A stretch of DNA of 64,000 nucleotides, taken from positions 3,149,001-3,213,000 of the forward strand of contig NC_015559.1 of assembly GCF_000214215.1 (NCBI RefSeq), given 5' to 3'. The DNA is from Marinomonas posidonica IVIA-Po-181 (GTDB lineage Bacteria > Pseudomonadota > Gammaproteobacteria > Pseudomonadales > Marinomonadaceae). The notes beneath the pieces were generated by a model that was not told the DNA's origin, did no database searches, and saw only the letters and a list, made by a program, of their open reading frames with translations. The translations under genes were made by a program, and so were the position numbers. Below, in pieces: positions 28,855 to 37,464 of the stretch (its first letter is position 1; every line of letters begins with the position of its first letter).

Positions 28855-29427
28855 ATGAGAAGTAGTAAACAGCCCTGTCTTAAAGAACAACGCATACAGT
28901 GCATTATTGATGCCACAGAGCAGCATGTGCTCACTAAAGGCTTTCATAAAGCCAGTATGAGCGAGATCGCAAAATCAGCAGGTTTGAGTGTAGGCCAAAT
29001 CTATCGCTACTTTGCTCACAAAGACGACATTATTCGTGCCTTAGTAGAGCAGTCTACACAAAAAAAATTACAATTCATGTCATCTTTTCTGGATAAAGAA
29101 AAATGGCTAGACCGACACTTCTTAGACGACAGTGAAGAGACGAAAAAAATCCGTGTGATGCACGCAGAAATCCAAGCCGAAGCCGCTCGTAATCCTGTGG
29201 TCTTTGAAATATGTCAGGATTCTAAAAACTGCCTACAGCAGCACGCAATTCAAATTCTGCAAACTCGCCAGCCTACCCTGAGCACAAACGAAGCGGCGTC
29301 ACGCATCGAAATGTTAGTGACCTTAACCGAAGGTTTGTTGGCTCGTTGGGAGTTTCAACAGCGCCCCCTCAGCCAAGAAATGATTCAACTCTACAACAAT
29401 GTGATTGATCAGATTCTGCCAGATTAA
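28855..29427 (+). CDS. TetR/AcrR-family transcriptional regulator
   Basis: Probable local repressor of the RND pump, 190 residues. The N-terminal helix-turn-helix is at about 15-62 (IIDATEQHVLTKGFHKASMSEIAKSAG, VGQIYRYFAHKDDIIRALV). The C-terminal ligand domain resembles BetI/AcrR C-terminal families (ARNPVVFEICQDSKNCLQQHAIQIL). It is divergent from the pump genes with a palindrome between them. Its stop overlaps the stop of the convergent EamA gene. Confidence 0.92.
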   Translation: MRSSKQPCLKEQRIQCIIDATEQHVLTKGFHKASMSEIAKSAGLSVGQIYRYFAHKDDIIRALVEQSTQKKLQFMSSFLDKEKWLDRHFLDDSEETKKIRVMHAEIQAEAARNPVVFEICQDSKNCLQQHAIQILQTRQPTLSTNEAASRIEMLVTLTEGLLARWEFQQRPLSQEMIQLYNNVIDQILPD

Positions 29428-30314
29428 GCGGACCTGGAACGACGCAATATCGAACGAATTTGTGGCCAGCGACTCACCAACATCGCTACAAAAATCAACA
29501 GACAACCAAACACCTGGCCACCTCCCATGATTTCATTGAACCAAAAGGCAGCAAAAATCGCCGTCCAAACCGGCTCCAAGTTCATAATCACCGCCGCGTG
29601 ACTAACTGGGGTTAAACTCATGCCGTAAGTTTGTAATAAAAACCGCAAACTGCTGGCGATCAAGGTACTGGCCAAAAACCACCCAGCGACACTCATGCTG
29701 ATAGAATGAGGAAGAGATTCAAATAAAAGGGATAAAACCAGTAAAAGCACACCAGCGAATACCAACTGAATGGCCGTTAAGACCAAAACATGCATGCGCA
29801 CAGAAAAGCGCGATAACAAATTCAATTGCAAGGCGGACCCCAGTGCCGCCCCTAAAAAATAGAAATGCGCCGCTTCAAAGTTCAAACCATCATTAAGAGC
29901 CAAAAAACCCAAGCCAACCACCGCAAAAGGCAGAGCGACCCAGATACTCATTGGTGGCCGTTCAGCAAACATAAAGCGAGCAACCAAGGGGGCCAACACC
30001 ACACCCAAGCTAGTAATAAAGGCACCAACACCTAAATTTGATCCTTGATCTAATCCAGTCACCCAAAACATCATGGTGATGCCCATCACCAAGCCAACCA
30101 AACCGGCTTGTCTGATCACCTGCCAGCTTAAGCCTCGAAAGAACTTTTGTCCTGCTAGAAACAACACAAAACCAGCCACTAAAAAGCGCACCCCCATGAA
30201 AAACAGCGGTGGCAATCCGGCTAATGCTTCTTTTGAAAAAATCCACCCTAATCCAGCCACGATCGTGACCAAAACCAAAACCAACTCGGCTTTAAAATGA
30301 CTTGTTTGTTTCAA
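29424..30314 (-). CDS. EamA/DMT-family transporter
   Basis: Ten-helix drug/metabolite transporter of the EamA family, substrate unknown. I choose the TTG at 30314, eight bases after AAAAGGA, giving 296 residues starting (f)MKQTSHFKAELVLVLVTIVAG; this is the family's usual length. Two EamA repeats (about 10-140 and 155-290) are visible, with GLPPLFFMGVRFLVAG and LTPVSHAAVIMNLEPVWTAIFA. A C-terminal basic tail RSILRRSRS follows. The upstream in-frame extension has no family similarity. Confidence 0.88.
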   Translation of the reverse strand: MKQTSHFKAELVLVLVTIVAGLGWIFSKEALAGLPPLFFMGVRFLVAGFVLFLAGQKFFRGLSWQVIRQAGLVGLVMGITMMFWVTGLDQGSNLGVGAFITSLGVVLAPLVARFMFAERPPMSIWVALPFAVVGLGFLALNDGLNFEAAHFYFLGAALGSALQLNLLSRFSVRMHVLVLTAIQLVFAGVLLLVLSLLFESLPHSISMSVAGWFLASTLIASSLRFLLQTYGMSLTPVSHAAVIMNLEPVWTAIFAAFWFNEIMGGGQVFGCLLIFVAMLVSRWPQIRSILRRSRSA

Positions 30315-30374
30315 GAGACATCCTTTTTTCTGAACCTGACACAAGAAGAACTTGCCCATTTCGACACAAACGAA

Positions 30375-30410
30375 AAAGCCTGCGTATCTCATCAAAGATA
30401 CTCAGGCTTT
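30375..30410. terminator. Strong hairpin terminator upstream of the EamA gene
   Basis: AAAGCCTG-GTATCT arms pair almost perfectly around a short loop, flanked by runs of A and T. It lies 16 bp past the stop of a 64-codon minus-strand frame, supporting the idea that something is transcribed there. Confidence 0.75.
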
Positions 30411-30425
30411 CATAGCAACTTTTGG

Positions 30426-30620
30426 CTAAGGAAGCGCGTAAATTACGCTTTCGGCCAACCAATTTAAGATAGACAGCAAGGCTATCACAGCAAACAACCA
30501 AGAGTACTGCACATGGCCCACTAGTACCAGTGGAGACACCTGAGCTAATGAGGAAGCTAAAAGGATTTGCGCACCGTACAGTAAAATGCCTTGAGCCCCA
30601 CACGAGAAAATATCCAACAA
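30426..30620 (-). CDS. Possible small membrane protein, 64 residues
   Basis: Weakly supported. The frame begins with two TTG codons, has no ATG, and an in-frame stop lies six codons upstream. The product has two hydrophobic segments (about 8-32 and 39-62, the latter VQYSWLFAVIALLSILNW) and ends in IYALP. A strong terminator 16 bp after its stop suggests a real transcript. An overlapping longer frame (30292-30693) in another register runs through that terminator and looks like chance. I do not recognise the protein. Confidence 0.4.
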   Translation of the reverse strand: MLDIFSCGAQGILLYGAQILLASSLAQVSPLVLVGHVQYSWLFAVIALLSILNWLAESVIYALP

Positions 30621-30773
30621 GCTGGCATTTGAGCTTTAAAAGTGGCGCGATAGTAAAGAATGCTAAAGCACTAAGCCCATCGTTAAACCGCATGCAGATG
30701 ATTTAAATCGAAATAGCAAAAAGAAACAAAAGCACAGCACAAAAAACGTATATGGAACGTCAACTTAATGATC

Positions 30774-31961
30774 CTACCCTTGGGTTACATCATGACCGAA
30801 TACAAAGTCCAATTTTGACTGAATCAAATTAGGTGCCACTGCGGTTACCATCTGTAAGCCTTTTAATTTGGCTTTACCGAAAAGGCCACCGTGCATGTGA
30901 TACAAGCCTGCATTGGCGGCTGACATTTGCTGAATTTTAGTGGCTCGTGGCTTACGAATGGCTTCATAATTCATTAGCGCAGTAGACACAGCATTTTGAC
31001 TTAGCTGATCAGCCAGCACATAAGCATCTTCAATCGCCATGGCCGCACCTTGCGCCATAAAAGGCAACATAGGATGACAAGCGTCCCCTAACAACACCAC
31101 ACCTTCATCATGCCAAGTAGGCAATTCAGCACGCCCATTCAACGACCACAAGAAGCTACTTTTCGCAGCGGCCAACAAATCGGTGACATCGGAGTGCCAA
31201 CCAGCAAAAGCACGACGTAATTGGGCGACATCACCTTCTTCTCGCCAAGACTCAGATCGCCAATCAGATCTTTCTTCCACCGCTACAAAATTAACGTCCT
31301 GACCACCACGTAAATAATAAGTCACCAGATGCTTACCGGGCCCAGCCCAGACACAAGCTTCTGGCTTCACGTTAACGGATAATGCCTCAACAGGAATCAC
31401 GCCACGCCACGCTACTTGCCCCATAAAGGTTGGCTTTTCCGGCCCCAGCAGTTGAGTTCGAACAGCGGAGTGAATGCCATCTGCGCCAATTAGCAAATCA
31501 GCTTGAACAGAACGACCATCCTGCAGTTGTAACACAACCCCAGCTTGCTCTTGTTGATAGCCTGAAACAGTCGCGTTGAGTAAAATGTCGACCCCATGAA
31601 CCTGACAAGCTTCAGCCAGAATCGCGTGCAAATCCGCTCGATGAACATGCCAATAAGGTGCTCGATATTGGATTTCTGCGCCTTTTCCCAGTGGCGCTTT
31701 TAAATAGTATTCACCGCTACGATAGTCTCGAATACTGGCGTAATCTGGCTCAAACACTTTCGATTTTAAAGCGTCTGCCAAGCCTAACTTGATTAACACC
31801 CGACTGGCGTTTGGACTAACTTGCAGCCCTGCCCCCACTTCACCGAGTTGTGAGGCTTGCTCACACACCACTACATCGACCCCTTGCTTCGCTAACGCCA
31901 AGGCCGCCGTTAATCCGCCAATGCCAGCGCCTGCAATCACTACCCGCTTTAATTGATCCAA
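30774..31961 (-). CDS. FAD-dependent aromatic monooxygenase (salicylate / 3-hydroxybenzoate hydroxylase family)
   Basis: Class A flavoprotein hydroxylase that uses NAD(P)H and O2 to hydroxylate an aromatic ring, 395 residues. Rossmann motif GAGIGGLTAALALAKQG (about 11-27) binds FAD, DG in GADGIHSAVR binds the pyrophosphate/NADPH, and GDACHPMLPFMAQGAAMAIEDA closes the FAD site. SPNASRVLIKLGL and the DLHAILAEAC segment match salicylate 1-monooxygenase and 3-hydroxybenzoate 6-hydroxylase relatives. No ring-cleavage genes are nearby, so the substrate cannot be assigned. Confidence 0.88.
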   Translation of the reverse strand: MDQLKRVVIAGAGIGGLTAALALAKQGVDVVVCEQASQLGEVGAGLQVSPNASRVLIKLGLADALKSKVFEPDYASIRDYRSGEYYLKAPLGKGAEIQYRAPYWHVHRADLHAILAEACQVHGVDILLNATVSGYQQEQAGVVLQLQDGRSVQADLLIGADGIHSAVRTQLLGPEKPTFMGQVAWRGVIPVEALSVNVKPEACVWAGPGKHLVTYYLRGGQDVNFVAVEERSDWRSESWREEGDVAQLRRAFAGWHSDVTDLLAAAKSSFLWSLNGRAELPTWHDEGVVLLGDACHPMLPFMAQGAAMAIEDAYVLADQLSQNAVSTALMNYEAIRKPRATKIQQMSAANAGLYHMHGGLFGKAKLKGLQMVTAVAPNLIQSKLDFVFGHDVTQG

Positions 31962-32147
31962 TCTCTTTATCCTCTTAGCTCTCGACCATTGAGGTCACCT
32001 AATGTTCATCATGGTAGCGAATTTAGGGTTAAAAAAAAGCGACTTAAGTCATCTTTAATGGCGACACAGAAGAATATAGGGTAAGCTTCGCGCAAATCTT
32101 GTACAGCCAATCTGTACACCTGCCTTTGTCATTACACGAGTACATCT

Positions 32148-33521
32148 ATGAGTTTCACCAAACTGGGTTTGTCCGCCCCTATTCTTAAAGCCATTGAAGA
32201 ACAAGGCTATACAGAGCCTTCACCTATTCAAGCGCAAGCCATCCCAGCCGTTCTCGAAGGTCAAGATGTTATGGCAGCGGCACAAACCGGTACCGGTAAA
32301 ACTGCCGGATTCACCCTGCCTTTATTAGAAAAGCTAAGCGCTGGGCCATTAGCAAAAAGCAATCAAGTACGTGCCTTGGTATTAACCCCAACTCGCGAAC
32401 TCGCGGCACAGGTTGCCGAAAGCGTGAAAAATTACGGTCAACATCTACCGCTAAAATCGACCGTTGTCTTTGGGGGCGTCAAAATCAACCCACAGATGAT
32501 GGCATTGCGCCGCGGAGCCGATGTACTCATCGCAACGCCAGGGCGTTTGTTGGATCTATACAACCAGAATGCTCTGAAGTTCGATCAACTGGAAGTATTG
32601 ATTCTCGACGAAGCGGATCGCATGCTGGATATGGGCTTTATCCATGACATTAAAAAAGTCTTAGCCATTTTACCGAAAAAACGCCAGAACCTTTTATTCT
32701 CAGCGACTTTCTCACCGGAAATCCGTGACCTTGCTAAAGGTTTAGTGAACAACCCAGTAGAAATCTCGGTCACCCCGCGCAACGCCACCGCAAAATCCGT
32801 TGAACAATGGCTGCACCCTGTCGATAAGAAGCAAAAAATTGATTTATTAATTGATCTTATTGCTGACGGTCAATGGCAACAAGCCTTAGTGTTTTCGCGA
32901 ACCAAACACGGTGCTAACAAAATCACCAAGCAACTTGAAGACGCCGGCATTCGCGCCAGTGCCATTCATGGTAATAAGAGCCAAGGGGCCAGAACTCGTG
33001 CACTTGCCGACTTTAAAGAAGGCCGCATTCGCATCCTAGTGGCAACAGACATTGCCGCACGCGGCATTGATATCGAAGAATTACCGCACGTGGTTAACTT
33101 TGATTTACCCGATGTGGCGGAAGACTATGTTCACCGTATCGGCCGAACCGGCCGAGCTAATGCCACAGGACAAGCCATTTCACTCGTCTCTGCGGACGAA
33201 CTTGAGCAGCTAAAAGCCATTGAACGCCTGACCCAAAAACTGATTGAACGCCGTTATGTAGACGATTTTTTCCCTAACCACATGTTGCCAGATACCACCT
33301 TAGACATGCGTCCAATCAAGCCTAAGAAGCCGAAAAAACCAAAGCCGCCTAGAACACAACATGATCAGGCGAACCACGGTAAATCCGCTAACAAAAAGGG
33401 TCGATCCGCGCCAAAAGCGGATATGACACCAGGCCAAGGCTTACGCAGTAAACCCTTGGCACCTGCAAGACGCAATCGTAAACCTAATGGCGGCCCTAAA
33501 AAGCCAAGCGGCGACCAATAA
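32148..33521 (+). CDS. rhlE: DEAD-box RNA helicase, RhlE-like
   Basis: ATP-dependent RNA helicase of 457 residues. The Q motif region ([28 protein letters not shown]), motif [10 protein letters not shown], Ia PTREL, motif II DEAD in [13 protein letters not shown], motif III SATF, motif [11 protein letters not shown] and motif [11 protein letters not shown] are all present. The last 80 residues are basic and Pro/Lys-rich ([12 protein letters not shown]), as in RhlE. RhlE acts in ribosome assembly and RNA turnover. It is a single-gene unit ending in a terminator. Confidence 0.93.
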   Translation: MSFTKLGLSAPILKAIEEQGYTEPSPIQAQAIPAVLEGQDVMAAAQTGTGKTAGFTLPLLEKLSAGPLAKSNQVRALVLTPTRELAAQVAESVKNYGQHLPLKSTVVFGGVKINPQMMALRRGADVLIATPGRLLDLYNQNALKFDQLEVLILDEADRMLDMGFIHDIKKVLAILPKKRQNLLFSATFSPEIRDLAKGLVNNPVEISVTPRNATAKSVEQWLHPVDKKQKIDLLIDLIADGQWQQALVFSRTKHGANKITKQLEDAGIRASAIHGNKSQGARTRALADFKEGRIRILVATDIAARGIDIEELPHVVNFDLPDVAEDYVHRIGRTGRANATGQAISLVSADELEQLKAIERLTQKLIERRYVDDFFPNHMLPDTTLDMRPIKPKKPKKPKPPRTQHDQANHGKSANKKGRSAPKADMTPGQGLRSKPLAPARRNRKPNGGPKKPSGDQ

Positions 33522-33556
33522 AAGCCTGACGCGAATCAACAATTGATAAGCAAGCA

Positions 33557-33584
33557 TTAAAAAACCACCCTAGGGTGGTTTTTT
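33557..33584. terminator. Bidirectional terminator after rhlE
   Basis: AAAAAACCACCC-TA-GGGTGGTTTTTT is a nearly perfect symmetric stem with T-run, about 36 bp past the helicase stop. Confidence 0.92.
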
Positions 33585-33650
33585 AATGAATAACACACTC
33601 AATTAGCCGTTTTTCAACTCAGCACTGGCTTCATAATCACGGGCAATAAA

Positions 33651-33692
33651 AAGCCCCTAGAAGTTAGCGTTAACTAACACTCTAGAGGCTTA
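33651..33692 (-). terminator. Terminator of the CAU tRNA gene
   Basis: On the minus strand AAGCC-CTAGA-GTTAG pairs with CTAAC-TCTAG-GGCTT around TTAACG, followed by TTTATTG. It starts eight bases past the tRNA 3' end. Confidence 0.8.
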
Positions 33693-33699
33693 TTTTATA

Positions 33700-33776
33700 T
33701 GGTGGGCCTGCCCCGACTTGAACGGGGGACCTGCCGATTATGAGTCGGATGCTCTAACCAACTGAGCTACAGGCCC
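33700..33776 (-). tRNA. tRNA with CAU anticodon (Ile2 favoured over elongator Met)
   Basis: A complete 77-nt cloverleaf on the minus strand: acceptor GGGCCTG/CAGGCCC, discriminator A, encoded CCA, D-arm GCTC...GAGC, loop CTCATAA and T-arm CCCCG...CGGGG. The anticodon CAU could be elongator Met or Ile2, in which TilS makes lysidine at C34. The C4-G69 and C5-G68 pairs are those described as TilS determinants in E. coli tRNA-Ile2, while E. coli elongator Met has U4-A69 and A5-U68. The 27-43 position looks mismatched (T-C). Confidence 0.9.
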
Positions 33777-34095
33777 GAAAAGCGAAACGAATTATAGCGA
33801 CAAGCGATCTTGATGCCAAGCTGGTTATGACAATTTTGTGAGTTAATTCACACTATGAGAAAAAAAGTCCATTTCAACCCGACAAGGTATTAGCGAAACA
33901 CAGGCACCTACTCCCAGCACTATGACCATGATTCTTTGAAAGTGTGATGGAGTGCCGCTCGGATATGAAGCTAGAGATTACAAACAGTCTTTTCTACTTA
34001 TCGGTTCAATTCAATACGCCTTAGAGCTTACTTAACACGGCACGACTGGCATTGCAGACTCTATCAAGGGGTATTTAACGCATTGTGTTCAGAAC
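33777..34095. other. Intergenic region without recognised content
   Basis: 319 bp between the tRNA gene and the GNAT gene. I see no gene-like frame, repeat or strong hairpin, only the expected tRNA promoter zone. Confidence 0.5.
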
Positions 34096-34578
34096 CTACC
34101 CTTTTTCAGGACAAAGTGCTTTTACCATAATGTGCTGAGGACCTGATGGGCCGCCTTCGTATAAGGTTTGAGTATCTTCAAACCCCGCTTTTTCATAACA
34201 AGCTTTGGCAACTGTATTTAAACAATTTACGGTCAAAAATAGGCGTTTGAATCGGGGATATTCCTCTTCGAGATGCTCATCCAGGCAGCGTAAAGCCTGA
34301 CTAGCAAACCCCTTTCCTTGATGCGCTTGATCAATAAAGAATTTCCTCAGTCCAAGATCCTTATTTTCAGCAAAGTCATGCGTTTGGTTGAATACGGTAT
34401 CAAGCAGGAAAAAACCAACAATCACCTCTTGCTCATACACAATGTAAGGACGCACTTGTGCATTGGACAGTGCCAAAATATCAATCATCGCCCCTACAAA
34501 CTTCTGTTGTGCTGGCAGCACCTTGAGGTCAATCACTTGGGCGACATGCTTAGTGGTCATTTTTCCAAGTTGAATCAA
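34096..34578 (-). CDS. GNAT-family N-acetyltransferase
   Basis: Acetyl-CoA-dependent acyltransferase of unknown substrate. I choose the TTG at 34578, eight bases after AAGGGAG, giving 160 residues starting (f)MIQLGKMTTKHVAQVIDLKVLPAQQ. An ATG 18 bp further in is the alternative. The acetyl-CoA loop is DQAHQGKGFASQAL (Q-x-x-G-x-G/A-type), followed by LFLTVNCLNTVAKACYEKAGF, the typical C-terminal GNAT strand and helix. The upstream in-frame ATG at 34626 lies within the terminator of the preceding gene. Confidence 0.87.
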   Translation of the reverse strand: MIQLGKMTTKHVAQVIDLKVLPAQQKFVGAMIDILALSNAQVRPYIVYEQEVIVGFFLLDTVFNQTHDFAENKDLGLRKFFIDQAHQGKGFASQALRCLDEHLEEEYPRFKRLFLTVNCLNTVAKACYEKAGFEDTQTLYEGGPSGPQHIMVKALCPEKG

Positions 34579-34624
34579 ACGACTAACTCCCTTATTCGTT
34601 GCCCTATCGCCTTTTCTAACACAC

Positions 34625-34659
34625 AAAAAAAACAGGCTGATCTACAGCCTGTTTTTTTT
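34625..34659. terminator. Bidirectional terminator between lipoprotein and GNAT genes
   Basis: A-run, stem ACAGGCTG / CAGCCTGT around ATCTA, then a T-run of eight. It ends the lipoprotein transcript on minus. Confidence 0.88.
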
Positions 34660-34669
34660 ATCATAATTA

Positions 34670-35197
34670 CTATGTAATTTCTGAGAAAGTCGCTTCACCG
34701 ACCAATTTTTGAGGCGCTTTATCGTTAATCATCAGCTGAGAATCACAACCGCTAATGATCGCAGCGCCAGCTATCTTATCTTCATTGCTTTCATGTTGAA
34801 GATTAAAGACAAAGTCCACCTTATCACCAGGTGAAACTTGCAAAGGTACGATTAAACCGCACGAAGCAGAAAAGCTGCCTCCTTTTCCGAACAATTCAAT
34901 TTTACCTCCCCCTTGCATTAAATTTACAGTCGCTGTTAATGCTTGCTCAGCGGGAATATCAAGCTCGTATCTGGTTTGATCAGGTTTGATGATTTGATAA
35001 CCTTGCCAACTTTCGTCTGCATTCTTCATATCAATACGAACATATTCGTAATTCGTTAAATCATTGTCTTTGATAAATCCGGTGACCGTAACGGTAAAGC
35101 TTGCTTTGGGCATATCTTGAGGAACAGCTATCTTGGACACACAAGCCGTTAAACCCAACAACAAACTCACTAACAACGCACTTTTCATCAATTTCAT
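34670..35197 (-). CDS. Putative lipoprotein, 175 residues
   Basis: Function unknown. The ATG at 35197 has AAGGAG nine bases upstream. A signal peptide with lipobox LTAC predicts lipidation at Cys19 (MKLMKSALLVSLLLGLTAC). The mature part looks like beta-sandwich (ASFTVTVTGFIKDNDLTNYEYVRIDM, QALTATVNLMQGGG). Two cysteines (in SCGLIV and ISGCDSQ) could form a disulphide. A terminator directly follows. No relationship with its neighbours is visible. Confidence 0.8.
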   Translation of the reverse strand: MKLMKSALLVSLLLGLTACVSKIAVPQDMPKASFTVTVTGFIKDNDLTNYEYVRIDMKNADESWQGYQIIKPDQTRYELDIPAEQALTATVNLMQGGGKIELFGKGGSFSASCGLIVPLQVSPGDKVDFVFNLQHESNEDKIAGAAIISGCDSQLMINDKAPQKLVGEATFSEIT

Positions 35198-35320
35198 CTA
35201 GGGGCTCCTTATTTAATCCTTTTCCCAGTAACAAAATATAACCCTATTTAAAGGCATCGAAAAGACAGTTTCATGACGAACATCATCAGAGCCAATTTAG
35301 AAAATAGGTTTCATCAAGAC

Positions 35321-36241
35321 TCAGGCAGAAGAATGAAAGACAGTGATGCCTTTGTTGAAGTAGTGACGATAAAGCTGATAAAAACGCGTCACATGAATCG
35401 GTTTTTCTCCTTTGTATTGATGCAAAAAATAAAAGTGCCAGCTTCGGCCTCTTAGGTCAGGCAACACTCTCACTAGGTCATCTTTATTCAGATGAGCCTG
35501 TGCGAGAAACTCTGGCAATAAGGCTACCCCCATATCATTCAACACGGTTTCTAACGCTGTCGTTAACGTATTGACCTTAGCGCTATATTGCACTGCGACG
35601 CGCTGTTCATGGCTATAGTCATTGGCAAAAATTTGTAACTTTTCACGATGCCAAGCCGTTGCTATGTATTTATGCTCAGACAGATTTTCGATGGAAGTCA
35701 CTTCACCATATTGTTTCAGATAACGTGGTGAGGCACAGAACACCTCAGATACCTCACCAATGGATAAGGCGCGATAATCACAGTTTTTAATGTCACCGCC
35801 AAAAATAGCCGCATCCAAATTGTGTTCTATTAAGTCCTGCCATTTCTCAGTGACCACCACTTCTGGGGTTAATTTAGGAAACTCCAAACACAAGTGTTTT
35901 AAGGCCGGAATGACAACGCCTTTTTCAAAAAAAGGTGGCACCGACACCTTAAAATGACCACTAGGCTGGTCTCTTTCACTGTCCAGTTCCGTCAGTGTCA
36001 TGCTCAACTGTTCGCTTAATAACTCACTGCGGGCCAATAAGCTTTCGCCCGCCGACGTCAAGACAACGCCCCTTGTATTACGGATCAACAACTGATGACC
36101 TATCGACTCTTCTAGACGCTTGATCTGCTGGCTAATGGCCGATTTGCTCATGCCCAGTTTTTTGGCCGCGGCGGTAAAAGAACGTTTGTTTGCCACTTCG
36201 ACAAAAATCAATAATAACGGGGCCAACTTCACAGTGTTCAT
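35321..36241 (-). CDS. LysR-family transcriptional regulator
   Basis: DNA-binding regulator, 306 residues from the ATG at 36241. The winged helix-turn-helix is N-terminal (NKRSFTAAAKKLGMSKSAISQQIKRLEESIGHQLLIRNTRG contains it, about 17-57). The substrate domain (about 90-300) is of the CrgA/DsdC-like type II group, with GHFKVSVPPFFEKGVVIPAL. It is divergent from the DUF1330 gene with 91 bp between, so that gene and perhaps the DUF2867 gene are likely targets. Confidence 0.92.
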   Translation of the reverse strand: MNTVKLAPLLLIFVEVANKRSFTAAAKKLGMSKSAISQQIKRLEESIGHQLLIRNTRGVVLTSAGESLLARSELLSEQLSMTLTELDSERDQPSGHFKVSVPPFFEKGVVIPALKHLCLEFPKLTPEVVVTEKWQDLIEHNLDAAIFGGDIKNCDYRALSIGEVSEVFCASPRYLKQYGEVTSIENLSEHKYIATAWHREKLQIFANDYSHEQRVAVQYSAKVNTLTTALETVLNDMGVALLPEFLAQAHLNKDDLVRVLPDLRGRSWHFYFLHQYKGEKPIHVTRFYQLYRHYFNKGITVFHSSA

Positions 36242-36264
36242 ATATTTAAACAACGAGTTAATTT

Positions 36265-36284
36265 AATAGATATTGTCTACTATT
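36265..36284. promoter_or_regulatory. Possible LysR-type binding site
   Basis: Dyad TAGA-N5-TCTA flanked by AAT/ATT in the divergent LysR-DUF1330 gap. It resembles T-N11-A sites, but no second copy confirms it. Confidence 0.35.
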
Positions 36285-36332
36285 ATTTACAAACCTAAGC
36301 TGTGTCAACAAACATAATTCAGGAGATTCAGC

Positions 36333-36608
36333 ATGCCCAGTTACGTTATCGTTGACTTAACCCCGATAAATAAAGAAAAGCTAGGAGAGTACAGCGCCCT
36401 TGCCGCGCAAACCTTCTCCCCCTTTAATGGTCATTTTGTCGCCAAAGGAGAAACTGAAATATTACATGGTGACGGGCCACACCCGCTGAAAGCAGTGATT
36501 GAGTTTCCAGATAAAGAAAGTGCGAGAAATTGGTATCACAGCGATGCTTACCAAGCCCTTATCCCGTTACGAGAACAAGGCATGGCGTGTCATTTTCACT
36601 TAATTTAA
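36333..36608 (+). CDS. DUF1330 family protein
   Basis: 91 residues matching DUF1330, small dimeric alpha/beta-barrel (ferredoxin-like) proteins of unknown function. Visible features are MPSYVIVDLTPINKEKLGEYSALA, GHFVAKGETEILHGDGPHPLKAVIEFPDKESARNWY (family signature around residues 33-68) and DAYQALIPLREQG. It is divergent from the LysR gene, after an AGGAG nine bases upstream, and probably controlled by it. Confidence 0.85.
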   Translation: MPSYVIVDLTPINKEKLGEYSALAAQTFSPFNGHFVAKGETEILHGDGPHPLKAVIEFPDKESARNWYHSDAYQALIPLREQGMACHFHLI

Positions 36609-36684
36609 AGTGTATTTGATTAACAAAGTATTTAGAGCGCATTTGATTTACAGAGCAAACGGATTTTCTCACATACGAAAAGAC

Positions 36685-36720
36685 AAAGCCTCTTGACGAC
36701 ACAAGTCTTCAAGAGGCTTT
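36685..36720 (+). terminator. Hairpin after the DUF1330 gene
   Basis: AAAGCCTCTTGA and TCAAGAGGCTTT form a perfect 12-bp stem with a 12-base loop. Only three T residues follow, so termination may be partial, allowing read-through into the DUF2867 gene 30 bp on. Confidence 0.6.
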
Positions 36721-36749
36721 ACACCAACAAATACAGATAGGTAAGCAGG

Positions 36750-37220
36750 ATGATAACAGTCACTTCAACAGATCTTCCCTTACAAAGTACACTCTATCAA
36801 CGAATGGCATTAACGGATTTCATTGACTGCTACACAGTTGAAACCCATATGTCACCTCGTCAAGCCGCCAACATCATAACGGACTTTCCAGGATGGGCTC
36901 GATTTCTGGTGAGCATACGAAACATAGTCACCACACCATTTGGACTGTTAAAAGAAGGGCCTGAGGCGGAAGATAGGGTTGGCTTTTTTCCCGTTGAATC
37001 GGATACACCAACGGAACTGATTGCTGGCTTTAATGACAAGCATTTGGACTTTCGAGTCTCAGTTATGGCATTAGATGGCCATCTCTTTTTGGCGACCTGG
37101 GTTCACCCTAACAACCTCTTAGGACGACTGTATCTGAAGGCCATACTTCCCTTCCATACTCTGATTAGTCGAAATGCCTTGGCTCGTGTTAAAGCCATAA
37201 GCGAGATAAAACAAGCTTAA
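36750..37220 (+). CDS. DUF2867 family protein
   Basis: 156 residues resembling DUF2867 proteins, whose function is not established. The start codon follows AGG by eight bases. Family-like segments are DFIDCYTVETHMSPRQAANIITDFPGWARFL, LLKEGPEAEDRVGFFPV and DFRVSVMAL...ATWVHPNNLLGRLYLKAILPFHTLISRNAL. No signal peptide is seen. It follows the DUF1330 gene on the same strand. Confidence 0.75.
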   Translation: MITVTSTDLPLQSTLYQRMALTDFIDCYTVETHMSPRQAANIITDFPGWARFLVSIRNIVTTPFGLLKEGPEAEDRVGFFPVESDTPTELIAGFNDKHLDFRVSVMALDGHLFLATWVHPNNLLGRLYLKAILPFHTLISRNALARVKAISEIKQA

Positions 37221-37304
37221 AAAAAGAGAGCATCGCATCACCTTGGTAAACCGTGTCGAGGTTTTAATCTACTCAGCTTGATAAATGGATTTTGTCCCTC
37301 AAGG

Positions 37305-37363
37305 TTAAGAAAGGTGTGAATAAGTCTGCTGAACGTCAGTTGACTTGTTCGTACCTTCCTTAA
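37305..37363. repeat. 59-bp palindromic repeat, copy 1
   Basis: A symmetric hairpin built of paired blocks: TTAAG/CTTAA, AAGGT/ACCTT, GAATAAGTC/GACTTGTTC (one G-T pair) and CTGA/TCAG around ACG. Two-base symmetric internal loops separate the blocks. A diverged copy lies at 41727. No U-tract. It looks like a REP- or MITE-type intergenic element. Confidence 0.7.
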
Positions 37364-37464
37364 TGATGATTCAAATTATCTTAATCATGACCAAGTTTCA
37401 TTACCTTACGTCTGTCTTTATGGTTGAATGGCGCTAATAAAATTTAGGCCAGTAAAAGACAGTA

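Noticed and set aside
30292..30693. 133-codon minus-strand frame upstream of the EamA gene
   Set aside because: It runs straight through a strong terminator hairpin and has no domain-like composition. Its end overlaps the EamA ribosome-binding site in another register.
35273..35455. 60-codon plus-strand frame overlapping the 3' end of the LysR gene
   Set aside because: Antisense to a conserved regulator, with no ribosome-binding site.
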